Origin: Vandiemenella viatica
Lineage: Eukaryota > Arthropoda > Insecta > Orthoptera > Morabidae
Assembly: GCA_031002005.1 (NCBI GenBank)
Contig: CM061921.1
Location: forward strand, 148,337,283-148,401,282
Length of the DNA: 64,000 bases
Reading direction: 5' to 3'
A program made the position numbers and the translations under genes. Below the pieces are notes generated by a model, which worked only from the letters and a program-made list of their open reading frames with translations, ran no database searches and was not told the DNA's origin. Positions 34,376 through 46,135 of the stretch are shown here, one piece after another; the stretch's first letter is position 1, and each line of letters starts with the position of its first letter.

Positions 34376-35330
34376 ACGCCACATTCAAATTTCTTTTACT
34401 TCCTTGATTGCTTCCCCTAAAAAATATAAGTTGAATAAGGATAGACTACAACTGTCTCTCCCACTTTTTTAACAAATGCTTACCTCTCATCCTCTGCCAG
34501 AAGCATATATTCCAAATTAGTCTTCTCTCTCAATATTTTAAACTAAAAACCATTAAAATTTCGAATATCTTTTCCTAACTAACATTCTCATAGGCCTTTA
34601 TTTGGGCCACAAATACCATAAAAGTATCCATTTTCCTCCATCTACCATTCCAATATTAGTCTGAAAGACAGAATTGCTTCTCTTGTACCCTGGTTTTTCC
34701 TAAACTCAAACTAATCTTCAGCTAATATTTCTTCCACTTTCCTTTCTATACTAGTCAGTAATTTTGAAGTGTATGATGTTGGAAATTTAGTGCAATAATT
34801 TCCACGTCTGTTACCTTGTGTTTTCTTCATGAGTGTCATGATGATACTTTTAATGAAATCCATTGGAATTTCTCTTAGGTCATAAATGTTTTGATAACAG
34901 TTTGAATAATCTGTGAATTTCTCCTAGTGATTTTATCAGGCTCTGTCAAACTGTGCTTAATCATCATTATCAATATTTTCTTCTCTTTACAGTTCACTGT
35001 GTTCAGACCATAGCCAACATACAGTTTCTCTGAGCATTCCTTCCACGAATTAGCTCTATCATCTGGCTGAAGAGGTGCTTCTTTAGGTCATTTAATATTT
35101 TTGTGTCTTTCCTTCATTTCACCTAAATTATGTTCAATCGTCCTATAAGGGGACATGTTCTTTACATATGATTGATTCCTTCTCTACTTCTTTACGCTTT
35201 CTTGCATTTCCTGTTTATTATATTGCTGTAACATTTGTAGTACTGTCTTCTGGCTTTGTTTTCATCTCTGATCTATCAATTTCAAAATTTCTTCAGAGAA
35301 CCAAAGTTTTAGGGTGGATGCTCAAACTAA
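34376..35330 (-). pseudogene. LINE family A, 5' part (copy 1), antisense
   Basis: LINE A similarity resumes at the point where it broke near 32995. 34376-34440 matches the region 5' of the YADD block (plus-strand AAGTTGAATAAGGATAGACT), then RT fingers and pre-RT sequence to about 35330 (plus-strand AATTTCTTCAGAGAACCAA near the end). Heavily mutated. Confidence 0.75.
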
Positions 35331-35847
35331 TTTGAATTTAGCTAACTTGGCCAAAAGAGGGGAAAAGTCATGATTTGGATGGTGTTGGCTAGGTATGTCT
35401 ACTCGCTCCAAATTATGGTTGTCATTGAGACCAAAGCCACGCTCTGGATTCCCTGTATAAGGAGTGCTGATTAAGAACACTATCTGGTCACTTGCATATC
35501 ATGTACCTGTCTCATAGCTTGTATTTGCAGAAAATGAATGGAAAATTACTGTGGGATAGATCATTCCATCACAAGGTAGCTGGCTGCAAAAATGAGAGTT
35601 TTACTGGTGTAAGAATATTGAAAGATGTGGAAAATAAACTCATTGCTCACCTCTGAACACAATGAACATACACATATATACATATTTTACAGTACATTGA
35701 TGTAAACACTGATCATGATTAGAGGATAACAAATGGCATGGATATTGGACATTTATATACAGACTAACCATGTGATTGAATCATATGGCAAGTCTAGATG
35801 TATATACATCCGTTCCCTTGTCATACATCCTTTAATCATGCTTAAGG
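35331..35847. other. No feature recognised
   Basis: Sequence between LINE A and the Penelope-like element; a TACATATATACATATTTTAC stretch near 35660 is the only pattern. Confidence 0.45.
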
Positions 35848-36167
35848 TTTATATCGAAAAATTGTAAAGTCCGCTCGGGTGTCCAGCCGGATGGTGTTGC
35901 GTAAACACGACGATTCGACAGCTGGCTCTGCTGTCTTCATCAGGTATCTTGTAGCCGTTGCAAACTGACTGCCGTCACCACCTCGACTGGCTTGGCCACA
36001 AACCGAACCTCCTTTATACATACAGCTGGAAGGCCCGCTCACTCTGGTTGGTCGAGAGCTCTGGCTTAATACACGATCTGATGCGATCATCGACCAGCGC
36101 TATTTGCGTCGTGCTGCCCGTATGTGCTGGCTGGTGAGTCAGCTCTCATTGGCAGTAAGCGCTGGTC
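35848..36167. repeat. Penelope-like element inverted repeat, left
   Basis: Contains TCGACAGCTGGCTCTGCTG, CATCAGGTATCTTGTAGC, CACAAACCGAACC and GCGCTATTTGCG, each matched in reverse complement in the right repeat. By eye identity is about 80-85%. Confidence 0.88.
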
Positions 36168-36244
36168 AAATCCACAGCCCGCTGCGGCTCCTGCCTGGTG
36201 TCATTTACACCCTCTACATCCTGTAGTGTAGGTCTGCTTTGCTC

Positions 36245-36892
36245 TCATCGGAGATCGCTAATGATAGGTTTCCAGGCTTTGCTCAGGTAGAGCCCACCAT
36301 CCCTATTTACGTTGTTGTGATTTAGCCAGATCTCCAACACCTCACTTATGACCAAATCCCAGAAGGAAGAGGCCCTAGCCAGCACTACTTTTTTGTCGAT
36401 CTCTATCCTGTGTTCTTCATCGAAGGCATGTTCGGCTAATGCAGACTTTTCCAGTTGCATCAGCCTAAGATGTCGTTTATGTTCGGTAAGGCGCTCTTCG
36501 ATAATTGTGATGGTCTGACCGATATAGACTTTGCCGTATTCACACGGTATGGAATAAATCCCAGGTGTCCTCAGGCCTAAGTCATCTTTTACTTAACACA
36601 GCATATCCTCTATCTTGGCAGGAGGCCAAAAGATACTTTTCACCCCATGCCGCACCAGGATTCTTCCAATTTTTCCCGACATATTCCCAGCATTTGGAAG
36701 GAAAGTAAGAGCTTTTGGTGGTTCTTCTTGCTCCGACGGTGGTCTTGGTGGCTTCTGAACAAAGGCAGACTCTATCTGCCATCGAGAGTAGCTGTTCTGT
36801 TCGAAGACGGTCTTGAGATGTTTCATTTCTATCGGCAGGCTCTCACAATCGGAGTTTGCTCTCACTCTGTGTACCAGCGTGGCCAATACTGA
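36245..36892 (-). pseudogene. Penelope-like ORF end with GIY-YIG endonuclease
   Basis: The first frame (36886-36593) has an RT-endonuclease linker: SLPIEMKHLKTVFEQNSYS, a proline-rich hinge, then KIGRILVRHGVKSIFWPP. After a stop near 36593 another reading gives GIYSIPCEYGKVYIGQTITI and RLTEHKRHLRL. The 36460-36245 frame then has KSALAEHAFDEEHRI and ISEVLEIWLNHNNVNRDGG, ending at a stop. The GIY and YIG elements and the downstream Glu are visible. The RT catalytic domain is not in this copy. It encodes the DNA-cleaving half of a Penelope-like retroelement. Confidence 0.82.
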
Positions 36893-36941
36893 GTTTTGTT
36901 GTGCCGGATGATGGAAGCTGTCTGGACCCTAGTAGCACTGA

Positions 36942-37258
36942 GACCAGCGCTTATGGCCAATGAGAGCGGACTCACCAACCAGCACATCTGGGCAGCAAGG
37001 CGCAAATAGCGCCGGTCGGTGACTGCAGCAGACCGTGAATTGAGCCCGAGCTCTGGACCAACCAGATTGAGCAAGCCTTCCAGCTGAATGTATAAAGCAG
37101 GTTCGGTTTGTGGCGTCAGTCGAGGCAGTGACAGCAGTCAGTTTGTAACAGCTACAAGATACCTGATGAGGCGAGCAGAGCCAGCTGTCGAAATATCATG
37201 TTTACACAACACAATCCAGCTGGTCACCCGAGATGACTTCATTTCATCAATATACCGG
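36942..37258. repeat. Penelope-like element inverted repeat, right
   Basis: Reverse complement of 35848-36167, carrying GGTTCGGTTTGTGGC and GCTACAAGATACCTGATGAG. The outer end is near the TTCATCAATATACC sequence. Confidence 0.88.
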
Positions 37259-38816
37259 GAATGTCTCCATTCACACATATAAAATGTGTTTGTATTTGTA
37301 TGTTTTTTGTGGCTTTCCTGCCTTCATCTGTTGTGATGGGTTTAATTTTCCCTATCCTTCTTTATTCTTAATGCTAGCAGCTTTCTCATTGCTACTATTT
37401 TCTGATTTTTACAATCATGTTAGGTATCTGGTGCAGTAAAAGAAAGTGCCCAGGAAGTCCAAAATGATAGTTTTTAAATCATATCTTCTCTTTGATGATG
37501 TATTAGAGACATGAACAATGGCAAGAATGGTGAAGTGTGCTGGCTGGAGGCATGAGCCTTCTGAGAACAATGATGGGCAGAATAATGAAGTGGCAGTGGA
37601 TAGTTTGAAAGAAGGAATATGGTACGCTGGTTCAGCCAGTGTCAAGAGGTTGGCAATTACAGACCTCCAAGAGAGATGGAAGAAATGCATGGTTTAAAGA
37701 AAGATATTGTGAAAGGTATAGAGATGGTTTCAGATTTAAAAAAAAATAATAATAATAAAAAATTAAAAAATTTAAAAATTGGTATAGATGAAGGGAAAGT
37801 TTGAATCAATGGATGGATTATTTTTGTAATAATTCTAACTAGAAATGGAAAAAGAAAGGAATATACCTTTCTCCACTTACCTTATATTTTTTATTATAGT
37901 TGTTATTTCTCACCCTGCTGTTCTAGTCTTCCGCTGTCTACCTTCTTCAAATCCACTAGTGGTTATATCTGCTGTCAGTCCTAAGTGATGACTTGCCCTT
38001 CCCCCTTTTTTTTTACATTTATCTGATGTCTGTGTATCTATCAGCTTGCCCAGATTTTACATATAACTCACAAGAAAGGTCTTGTTACTAGGCACTGCTG
38101 TTTCTTTAACTTACATTATTGCAGCAGTTCTAACTGCCCAATCACCTGGTATGTCAATCATAATATGGATATTCGATTCTCAGTGTCTAAAGACTCTAAC
38201 AGAACTGATTGTTTTCATTGGAAAGTTAAGAAGAGCAAGTAATGGAGTCATTGTAATATCTTGTGAAGAATTTGGTAACATTAACATTACTACCGCAAAA
38301 AGCCACAAAATCTTGTATTATTGACCCGTACAGGGGAAAACTTTAACAATTGTTGGGAATTTTACAATAATTGCCCTCATATTGAGATACTGACACAAAA
38401 GTATCATTCATGAAAATCTACACATATATCCATTTCTCCAAATATTGCATTTACTTTTGCTTGCTACTTTTATGTTTGGTGTTTGTTTCTTCAGGCTGGT
38501 ACCTATAGATCATAGACAGTAAAAGAGTACTTTCTGATCCAGTGAATGTAGTTTTTTAAATTCTTTCAGCCTTGAACTTTGGCTGTATCCCATGTAACAC
38601 AATTGAATAATGCATAATTCCAAAAAAGAAGTTTTGTACCAGAAGAGCTTTGAGTTTTAAATATTCCTCGCATAGTAGCTACAAATTAACTGTTGTGCTA
38701 GTATTATTCTGCTGTCTGCTTCGATTGTATGCTTCATGAACACTTATGAGACTGACATTTGCCTACCTTTTCTTGCTCACAAGCTAATTTTATTTTTGTC
38801 TACACAAAGACAATTA
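37259..38816. other. Intronic sequence, nothing recognised
   Basis: No transposon signature. There is an A/AAT-rich run at about 37737-37790. The frames here are short. Confidence 0.5.
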
Positions 38817-39055
38817 ACCGAGTGGGTGGGTGAGCCTTAACGCTTTGGCCTCGCATTCAGAAGGACGCTAGTTTGAATTACCATCCGGGCATCTAGATTT
38901 GGGTTTTCCATGGTTTCCCCAAATCACTCCAGCCAAATGCTGGGATGCTTCCTTGAAAAGGCCATGGCCGAATTCCTCCCCGTTCCTTGCTCCCAGTCCC
39001 ATCCCACCTCTAATGACCTCGACATCGACGAAGTGTAAAGTCACAAGTAAACAAA
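38817..39055 (+). mobile_element. SINE copy 5, just upstream of exon
   Basis: Same family as 14251: a GCCTCGCATTCAGAAGGACG head, CCAGATTTGGG-like body (one base changed), AAGGCCATGGCCGAATTCCT, and GTAAAGTCACAAGTAAACAA at the 3' end. It ends about 100 bp before the exon at 39153. Confidence 0.88.
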
Positions 39056-39152
39056 AAATGCTTAAGACAAACATAATGAGCTGCAGCATTAGAAAGAATG
39101 ACATGTTATAATATGTTATTTTAGGAAAATAAACAATGCAATTGATCTGCAG

Positions 39153-39401
39153 GTGTCTTATGACATTGCTTTGAAACTGGATGAAATTGCTGAGCGATGT
39201 CGTGAAGTGTTGTTGGCAAGTGCCCCTTCACACCCACTGCTCTCAGCAACCAAAGAAGAATTGCTCCGCTTCAGGGATGCTAACATTATTGACAACCAGT
39301 GGATGCCTCACGAGTGTCTCCAAGTACTTCACATTGTGCGAAACATCCTGTTTCATGAAATGAGTTTCACTGCCGATCACAACCACATCTACATAGACAA
39401 G
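39153..39401 (+). CDS. FBXO21: FBXO21-like gene, exon with start of transglutaminase-like core
   Basis: The acceptor TGATCTGCAG precedes it and GACAAG is followed by donor GTATTT. It is 83 codons, phase 0 at both ends. It encodes VSYDIALKLDEIAERC, SAPSHPLLSATKEELL, then a CLQVLHIVRNILFHEMSF block. In FBXO21 the equivalent is an 'I-x-x-x-L-D-x-I' helix, then S-x-H-P, then 'V-L-x-x-x-N-x-V-L-Y-x-x-L-x-F' leading into the transglutaminase-like (Transglut_core2) domain. Its first residue joins the Glu that ends the 31519 exon, extending the homology without a gap. Confidence 0.9.
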
Positions 39402-41246
39402 GTATTTTTGGTGGAATTTGCTAGAATATTTGAGTAACAGAGTAATATTTTTCCATTAGAACAATTATGTTCCAGTATTTACTATACACAACAGTTACAT
39501 ATTTTTTTCAGCTAACTATTAAAAATGGCCGTGAGAGAAACTGCTCTATAAATTATTCTCTGCTTTGAGTAACTTGTAGACAGTATTTCAATGATCCATT
39601 TTCTAGAGAGAATCTGCAGTGTGATTAGCAATTAGCTATAGTTGCGAGGAATCAATAGGCACTTGGATAGCAAAACAGAATTTCAAATTTGGATAGGGAA
39701 ATAAACCGTAGGATGGTGTGGTCATATGAAACAGATATAAACATGGGAAATATTTCAATTATCAGGTTTTTAATCTCCTCCAGCAGTAGAACATAGTGAA
39801 GGATGGCTGCTGTCGGCCTTTGCCTCAAGTAGTTGACACTGATTTCAGGGCGTGTGGTGTAGGTTGGTTCAGAGGATTGAAAGTGGTGGTAATGAGTTGA
39901 AGAGAATATGTGAGCATTACAAAATTAATAAATATATAATGAAACCAGTCACACAGAGGTGATAACAAAATAAAATAATGGCTATCATGAGATATATGAA
40001 CATATATAAAACAGTATTTTTGTGGTTAACCTTAATATTGATAGTTAATCAGAAACATGGCGTGGAAATCATATATGATCAAATTGATACCAGCTATGTC
40101 CAATGCAGTAGGATATTGGATATGGCTTTACACTTCTTCTTTTTTCTTTATAATGCATATTGAAACCTTGTGACTAGTCATAAAGGGGTGACAATATAAT
40201 ACAAACAACTTTCATTTGATTTTCTGGTAATACAAGTTGTTTGCATTCACACTACTTGTAAAAGATTTCAAACAGGTTTTTTTTTAGTATTTAAACTCAT
40301 TACTGTTCAATTCTTTAACTTTAATTAAAACTAATAAGTAACAAGACTAATAATTTTCTTTACACTACATTTTTTTTACATATCACTTTATCAGATATAA
40401 CTGCATGTAAAATCATATCATTTTTCACTAATCTTCAGATATTTATCTCGGAGAACTTTACAAATTGCTCTGCATGTTTCAGATATCACTTACCCAAGCA
40501 TGTGAGGAGATATTTTGCAACTGAATTTCAGATCCTCTTATGTTCTCCCTGTGGCGAAAAATCACAATGTTGCTATGAATGTATCATGTTTTTATTTTAA
40601 TGAGCTACTTTGTCTAGCAAAAATATAAAATTTGGGTTGTCCCTCCTCAAATAGTTTTTATAATCCACACTATATATTTCATTCAATATCCTTGCATATG
40701 GTTGCTGACTGGATCAAGAAACAATTTTTTGATTCACACTTTCTTTTTTCTCTTAAGCTATGAAAAGAAGACAAAGTACTCAAATGTTTCTTTTCATTCT
40801 CCTTGAAATAATGCATGACAAGGACATTTCTGTGCTACAAAGAAAGTATGAGTAAAAGTTACTGTAGACTCCTTTGTTGCATTGTGAATGGGTGTGTGCA
40901 CCTAATTGTAGTAGTACAGCAAGGTCCTTAAAGTTGGACTGACAATGTGCTGCTTATGGGAATTTAGGTCTAGTTACCCCATGCCTAATATTTTTCAGTG
41001 CTTAATGCACCATCACATGTTGGAACAATATGACCTCAAATGACCGAAATAAATATCCTCATGCTGTTTTGTATTCTCTACCCCATTTTAACTGTCATAA
41101 ATAAAATGGATGAAAAGCTATGTTTCTTGACTCAGATACTCCCGCTCCTCCCACATAGGACAGCATAGCTTTTAATCCAACTATCCCCCCCTCCCCTTGA
41201 CTGAGTCATGCTAATTATTGGTACTCTCTAAGGTCAGTACACCTGA

Positions 41247-41615
41247 GACCATGGATGTTGGTCACAAACATTTGCAACCCCCACCACTAAAGCAGCAGTC
41301 AAGAAGGCTTCATTAGAATCATCAGCAGTTGCAATTGCTACAACTGCTGTACCTACAGCAGCAGTTAAAGAACCAGCTTCAGGAGCAGCAATTACACTCA
41401 TAAGACCTACAAACAGTACGCAAACTAAAGAAATATTTTGGGTTGTCAAGTTCCGAGAGATGGACCCACAAAATTTTGTGAGGTCCCCCTCCTTATTGCC
41501 TCCCGAACTACCCAATGAAATGGATAAAAAGGGGAGGTGGCCAACCAAGAAGAGAAAGACATGTTCTTATGAGACCTCCAACAAAGGGGGAAATGTCAAC
41601 ATGTTTGGACCATAA
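41247..41615 (+). other. Orphan open reading frame without start codon
   Basis: 122 codons are open between stops, with no Met until residue ~74. The translation has an Ala/Thr/Val-rich low-complexity half (KAAVKKASLESSAVA; TTAVPTAAVKEPASG) then a charged half (EIFWVVKFREMDPQNF; MDKKGRWPTKKRKT). The clear change in composition and the lysine/arginine cluster look like a protein fragment rather than chance. No splice site pair fits FBXO21 at this place. It could be a piece of a retroelement ORF1 or gag, or a retrocopy of a host gene. Function unknown. Confidence 0.35.
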
Positions 41616-41842
41616 AAACACTGAAATGATGCTGGAGGAGCAAAAGCCCATTCCTCAGCAGCAAGAGTTTGATTGATGGCCCTTTTACGACCACCAATCC
41701 TAACACCGTGTTACTTGCTGTTTGTTTTTGTTTATATCTGGCTGGATTTTTTAGAGCCAGTCATACACTTTATTGCTTTAACTGTCATTCAATCTGGTTG
41801 GCCTTTTTACAGCCATTGTCAGTAATTTTTTAGGTTTATGTG

Positions 41843-41951
41843 ACTGAGTGTGGTGGGTGAACGGTTAACGTTCTGGCCTTGTGTTCGGGAGGACACGGGT
41901 TGGAATCCCCCTCCGGGGAACCAGATTTGAATTTTCCATGGTACCCCAAAT
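41843..41951 (+). mobile_element. SINE copy 6, 3'-truncated
   Basis: The tRNA-like head (GTGGGTGAACGGTTAACGTT; GGTTGGAATCCCCCTCC) and the first part of the body (ATTTTCCATGGTACCCCAAA) are present; the remainder of the body and the A tail are missing. Confidence 0.8.
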
Positions 41952-42669
41952 CTATCTGGTTGGTCTTTCACAGCCAACCCCTTATTGTTTGTAACGTTTT
42001 AAGTTTTTATAGCTTCTATACAGCCATCATTGTAGCATTTTACATTAGAATGAAGTCCGTGTGGCTGACTACTTTACAGTAGGCTATACAGACAGTAATT
42101 TTGTTTATTTTTCAAGCTACGTGACAATATCTGTTTCACATTATGGCACTAATGACCATGTTGTTGATGCACCCTAAAAATAACAACTCCTTATTTCCAT
42201 TCCTTCATCAGTATCATTTTGACTATTATCGAGCTATATTTTATTAATATTTATATTATATGTCAATACATTTGCCAGTTTCCCCCACTTCCAGCAATTA
42301 TATTTCCCTGTAATTATTGATTCAGCATTTTTCAATTCCCTTCCACTAACAATCCTGGCTCCCCCCTTCACTACCACCTCTCCCTCCTCCCTTTCATTAC
42401 TTTGGTTCCCCATTCACATGGCGGGTATTGATTTGATCATATGTGATTTCCTCGCCATGTGTGTCAAGATTAAGGTTAACCAGAAATACTGTTTTATATA
42501 TGTTCTTTTTTTTGCATGCATGCATCTTTTTTGTGCTGCCCTGCTACTGTTAACTACAGTAAGTGTTGGGTTATATGTATAAAACACAATTGGGTCAGAA
42601 GAAATGCCATGAGGTATCATTAACATAGAAATGTAATAAACTGAATATTACAGTAAAATGTATTTATTA

Positions 42670-43310
42670 AAATATATTTAGCCGTAGCCGGCGGACCTGC
42701 CAAAGCTGCCGGACGTGCTACCACCCATGGTCAGATAAGATAAATCACCTGTGTAGACAGCTGCGCTGATGTCAGGGTCAAGTGACATGTGCATATCGAG
42801 TAAGCATGAGTTGGTGTCACCCGTTGGTTGTATTTACTGCCGAACTGGTCAAGCAGACGTGCTGCTGCTCATGGTTAAATAAGATTCAATTACACGATGT
42901 TATCTGGAGCCGACTAGTATAAAGGACCACAGTGCCCACAGCGAGTGGCCTGTGTCATCAAGTTGCTATGTAGTGCTATACAGTTTGCATCACTGTGCTG
43001 CTGCACACTATTGCTGCCATAGTTGACCAATAGATCTGAATTGGGGAAACAGTAACTTTCTCTCCCACACCTAGCATAACCTAACATACTATTTCAAGCT
43101 ATCTGTAGTCCTGTTCGAATTCATTAAACTCAAATAGCACTGGAATTTGCTTTTGTCATTTCTAGCATGAGTTTTGCCTGCCTACTTTCCATCGAAAATC
43201 TTTTGGCGAGAGCCGCTCCTTGCCTCAGCTATCGAACCCGTGTCCTCAATATTTCAGGTTGTGGCCAAAGTTAAGTGGCTTCCAATCTGGGATAGGACAT
43301 AAAGGTAAGA
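42670..43310 (+). other. LTR-like block with TATA box
   Basis: A GC-richer patch contains GACTAGTATAAAGGACCACA (a TATA box with promoter-like context) near 42913-42932. It also has a TTTTGGCGAGAGCCGCTCC stretch near 43202, resembling the join between an LTR end and a TGGCGA-type primer site. There is no second copy in the window, so a solo LTR or LTR fragment is a guess. No ORF. Confidence 0.3.
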
Positions 43311-43377
43311 TAAAGTATACCCATCACATGACAGTTGAATGAGGGGGAGGGAGGGGGCTGCAGTGACAAAAAAAAAC

Positions 43378-45850
43378 ACTTTTTTTTTTTTTTTGCTGTT
43401 ATCAGTCTTTCAACTGGTTTCACACAATCCTCCATCCCTTCCCATCTTGTGCTAACCTCTTCATCTCTACATACCCCTTACAACCCACATCCTCTGTTAT
43501 CTACTTCAGAAATTCTAATCACTGTCTTCCTCTACAGTTCTTAACTTTGACTGTTCCCTCCACTAACAAATTAACCAATCCAGTATGTCTCAAAATATGA
43601 CCTACCAGCCTGTCTCTTCATTCAGTAAGCTTCTTCCACAAACTTCTTTCCTGAACCATTATTTCCAAAACTCATTCATTTTGCGTGTCCACTTAATTTT
43701 CAGCATTCTTCTGAAGCACCACATTTCAAATGCTTCAATTTCTTTTTTCTATCTGGTATTTTAAAGTTCATGCTTCACTACCTCAAAATGCTATGCTCCA
43801 TACGTAGAGTTTTAAAAAGCTCTTTCTATGTCCTAGATCAGTATTTGAAACTAAAAGATTTCTCTTTTTCATGAAGGCTCTTATTCCTAGTGCTATTCTG
43901 CTTTTAACATTATTCCTGCTTCGGCCATCAGTTGTAATTTTGCTTTCCAAGTAGCAGAATCCACTGACTTCTCCTGTTGTTTCCGATCCTACTTTTATAT
44001 TTAATCTACTGTAATTGGTATCATGTCTGGTTCATTTCATCACTTTTTTCGTGTTTTGATTTATATTCAGTCCAAAATCTTCCTTCAGTATTTTCTTCAA
44101 GCTATTCAGTAACTTCTCAATATCCTCAGCCTGTTCTGCTAACAGGACAATGTCATCAATAAATCTTAGAATACTGTTTTTTTTTTTTCCTCCTTCAACG
44201 CTTACACTACAAGAAAATTTTTCTTTTGCTTGCTTTATTGCTTCCTCTACATACAAGTTGAGTTTTAACGGGTATAGGCTACAACCTGGTCTCACGCCCT
44301 TTTTAACTGATGCATGTGTCTCATGATTCTCTTCTATTATTAAAGCCACTTGATTTCAGACCCACTGTAAGCGGGCATTCAAGACATGCACTGCACATGG
44401 GCGGCACATCCAGGGGGGCGGCTAATTGAGTGATCGTCTGTCGCCATCCCGATAGTTGCCTCTCCATTGGGACAGTAATGCAGCTAAAAAGAAAAGATCA
44501 CCATGAAATAAATTAATAATTATGAATTTTTAGCTCTACTGCAGCTTCAGGTGGCAAAATAATGTTCGAAGGGGTGGCATCTCGCAGTTTTTTGCCCTGG
44601 TTCGGAAAATTCCTAGATCCACCACTGGCTTTAGTTAAGCAGGAGGAGGCATTGTTGTTGCACAAGGGCATTGAAACAGCTAGCGGCGGGCCTGCTTAGT
44701 TCTTATATTGTTTATAAAGTATTCTTCTATCTAGATATTTTAAACCTGTCTCCTTTATAATTTTGAACATCTTGCCTCATCTTACATTATCAAAATCTCT
44801 TCAACTACCCTTTCCATTCTTGTGTATGTTATTCTGGTCAGCAATTTTGATGCATGTGATGTTTGACTAATGGTGCAATAATTCTCACATTTGTCAGCTT
44901 GTGCTTTCTTCAGAAGTGTGAAGATGATATTTTTATTAACATCAGTTGGAATTTCTCCTGTTTCATAACTTTTTTATATCAGTTTGAATAATCTATTGAT
45001 TCCTTCTTCTTCTAGGGATTTAAGAAGTTCTGCAGGGACCTGATCACTTACAACTGCCTTGTTTGCTTTCAAGTCATTCTGAGCTCTATCAAATTCTGTC
45101 CTCAAAACAGCATCTCCTAAGCCATCAATGTCGACATCGCCTTCCTTTTCCATTACGCTTCCTTCCTTTGATTAGCTCTATTGTCTGAGCGTAAAAGTGG
45201 TTTCCCACTGACAGCTTTAATGTATACAGATCTTTTCTTCATTTCTCCAAAATTCTGTTTGATCTTCCTATATGCAACATCTACTTTACCTATGACCATT
45301 TCCTTTTCTACTTCTTCACACTTTTCTTCTAGTCATTTTTCTTTTGCTTTTCAGCACTTCCTGTTTATTTGATTTCTAAATTGCCTGTATTGCTCTCTTC
45401 CTGCTTTCCTGAGCATTTTTGTGCCTTCTCCTCTGATCCATCAGCTCCAAAATTTCTTCTGTGATCCAAGGTTCTCAGGCAGCTTGTTCACTAAAGCCTA
45501 ATGTTTCTTTACCAGTTTTCATTATTTCTCTCTTCAATGCATTCCATTCATCCTCAGTTGAGCTCCTTTCAGAGTTACTTCTTAGATCTAAGTCTACCAT
45601 TTCTGACAATTTTTCTCTTATAATAGATTGTTACAGTTTATTCATTTCCAGTCTGTTCTGCTTATATTGCTTCCTTATTCACATAAATTTCAGCCTGCAC
45701 TTCATTACTATCAAATTATGGTCAGAGTCTATGTCTGCTTCTGGGTATGCTTTACATGCAAGAACTTGATTCCTGAATCTCTGTTTGACCCTGATATAAT
45801 ATAGCTGATATCTGCCTGTATTCCATGGACGTTTCCAGGTGTATTTCCTT
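43378..45850 (-). pseudogene. LINE family A, copy 2, antisense
   Basis: The 3' end with poly-T (= poly-A on the minus strand) is at about 43378-43395, followed by the same GCTGTTATCAGTCTTTCAAC sequence as copy 3. Minus-strand coding: post-RT tail at 43600-43950; a thumb/YADD region at 44349-44032 with GVRPGCSLYPLKLNLYVEEA and RFIDDIVLLAEQAEDIEKLL; then, after a 343-bp insertion at 44356-44698, the RT fingers and pre-RT region to about 45180, and sequence towards the endonuclease to about 45850. The YADD motif has become FIDD. Frameshifted throughout. Confidence 0.85.
44356..44698. mobile_element. Insertion in LINE family A with hAT-like terminus
   Basis: LINE A similarity stops at CACTTGATT (44355) and resumes at TTCTTATATTG (about 44699), leaving 343 bp of foreign, GC-richer sequence. 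It contains CCTAGATCCACCACTG ending at 44627. In reverse this is CAGTGGTGGATCTAGG, a terminus typical of hAT-like MITEs and transposons. A similar CAGTGTCGGATCTAGA is at 46265. No second terminus was found. Confidence 0.55.
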
Positions 45851-46135
45851 CTTGCATGTATATAGATAATGGTAACAATGAAAATGCCGTTGGGTAGTGA
45901 AAATAAGAAAGAACATCGAAAATTTGTTTATTTTGCCATTTCAGTGGCTAGTGATGGGTTTAATTTCCAAAGCCTTCCTTATATTTATATACTCACAGAG
46001 ATATACATAGATTACAAGGATGCAAAAGAAACTGGAGAGAAAAAAAAAATAGGATAGCCATATAAATCATTTCATATCATAGATGACAGCAGGACTTCAA
46101 CTCAAACCCACATGAAATATTGTTATTATCGCGTA

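Larger units (their letters stand above)
35848..37258 (-). mobile_element. Penelope-like element flanked by inverted repeats
   Basis: A ~770-bp centre, coding on the minus strand for the end of a Penelope-like protein, is flanked by ~320-bp sequences that are reverse complements of each other (35848-36167 and 36942-37258). Penelope-like elements often carry their 'PLTR' repeats in inverted rather than tandem orientation, and this fits. The RT part of the ORF is absent, so the copy is truncated internally or at the 5' side. The GC content is clearly higher than in the flanking intron. Confidence 0.8.
31520..39152 (+). other. FBXO21: FBXO21-like intron (7.6 kb)
   Basis: Phase 0 intron from GTCAGA at 31520 to TGATCTGCAG at 39152. 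It carries SINEs, a broken family A LINE and Penelope-like elements. Confidence 0.8.
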
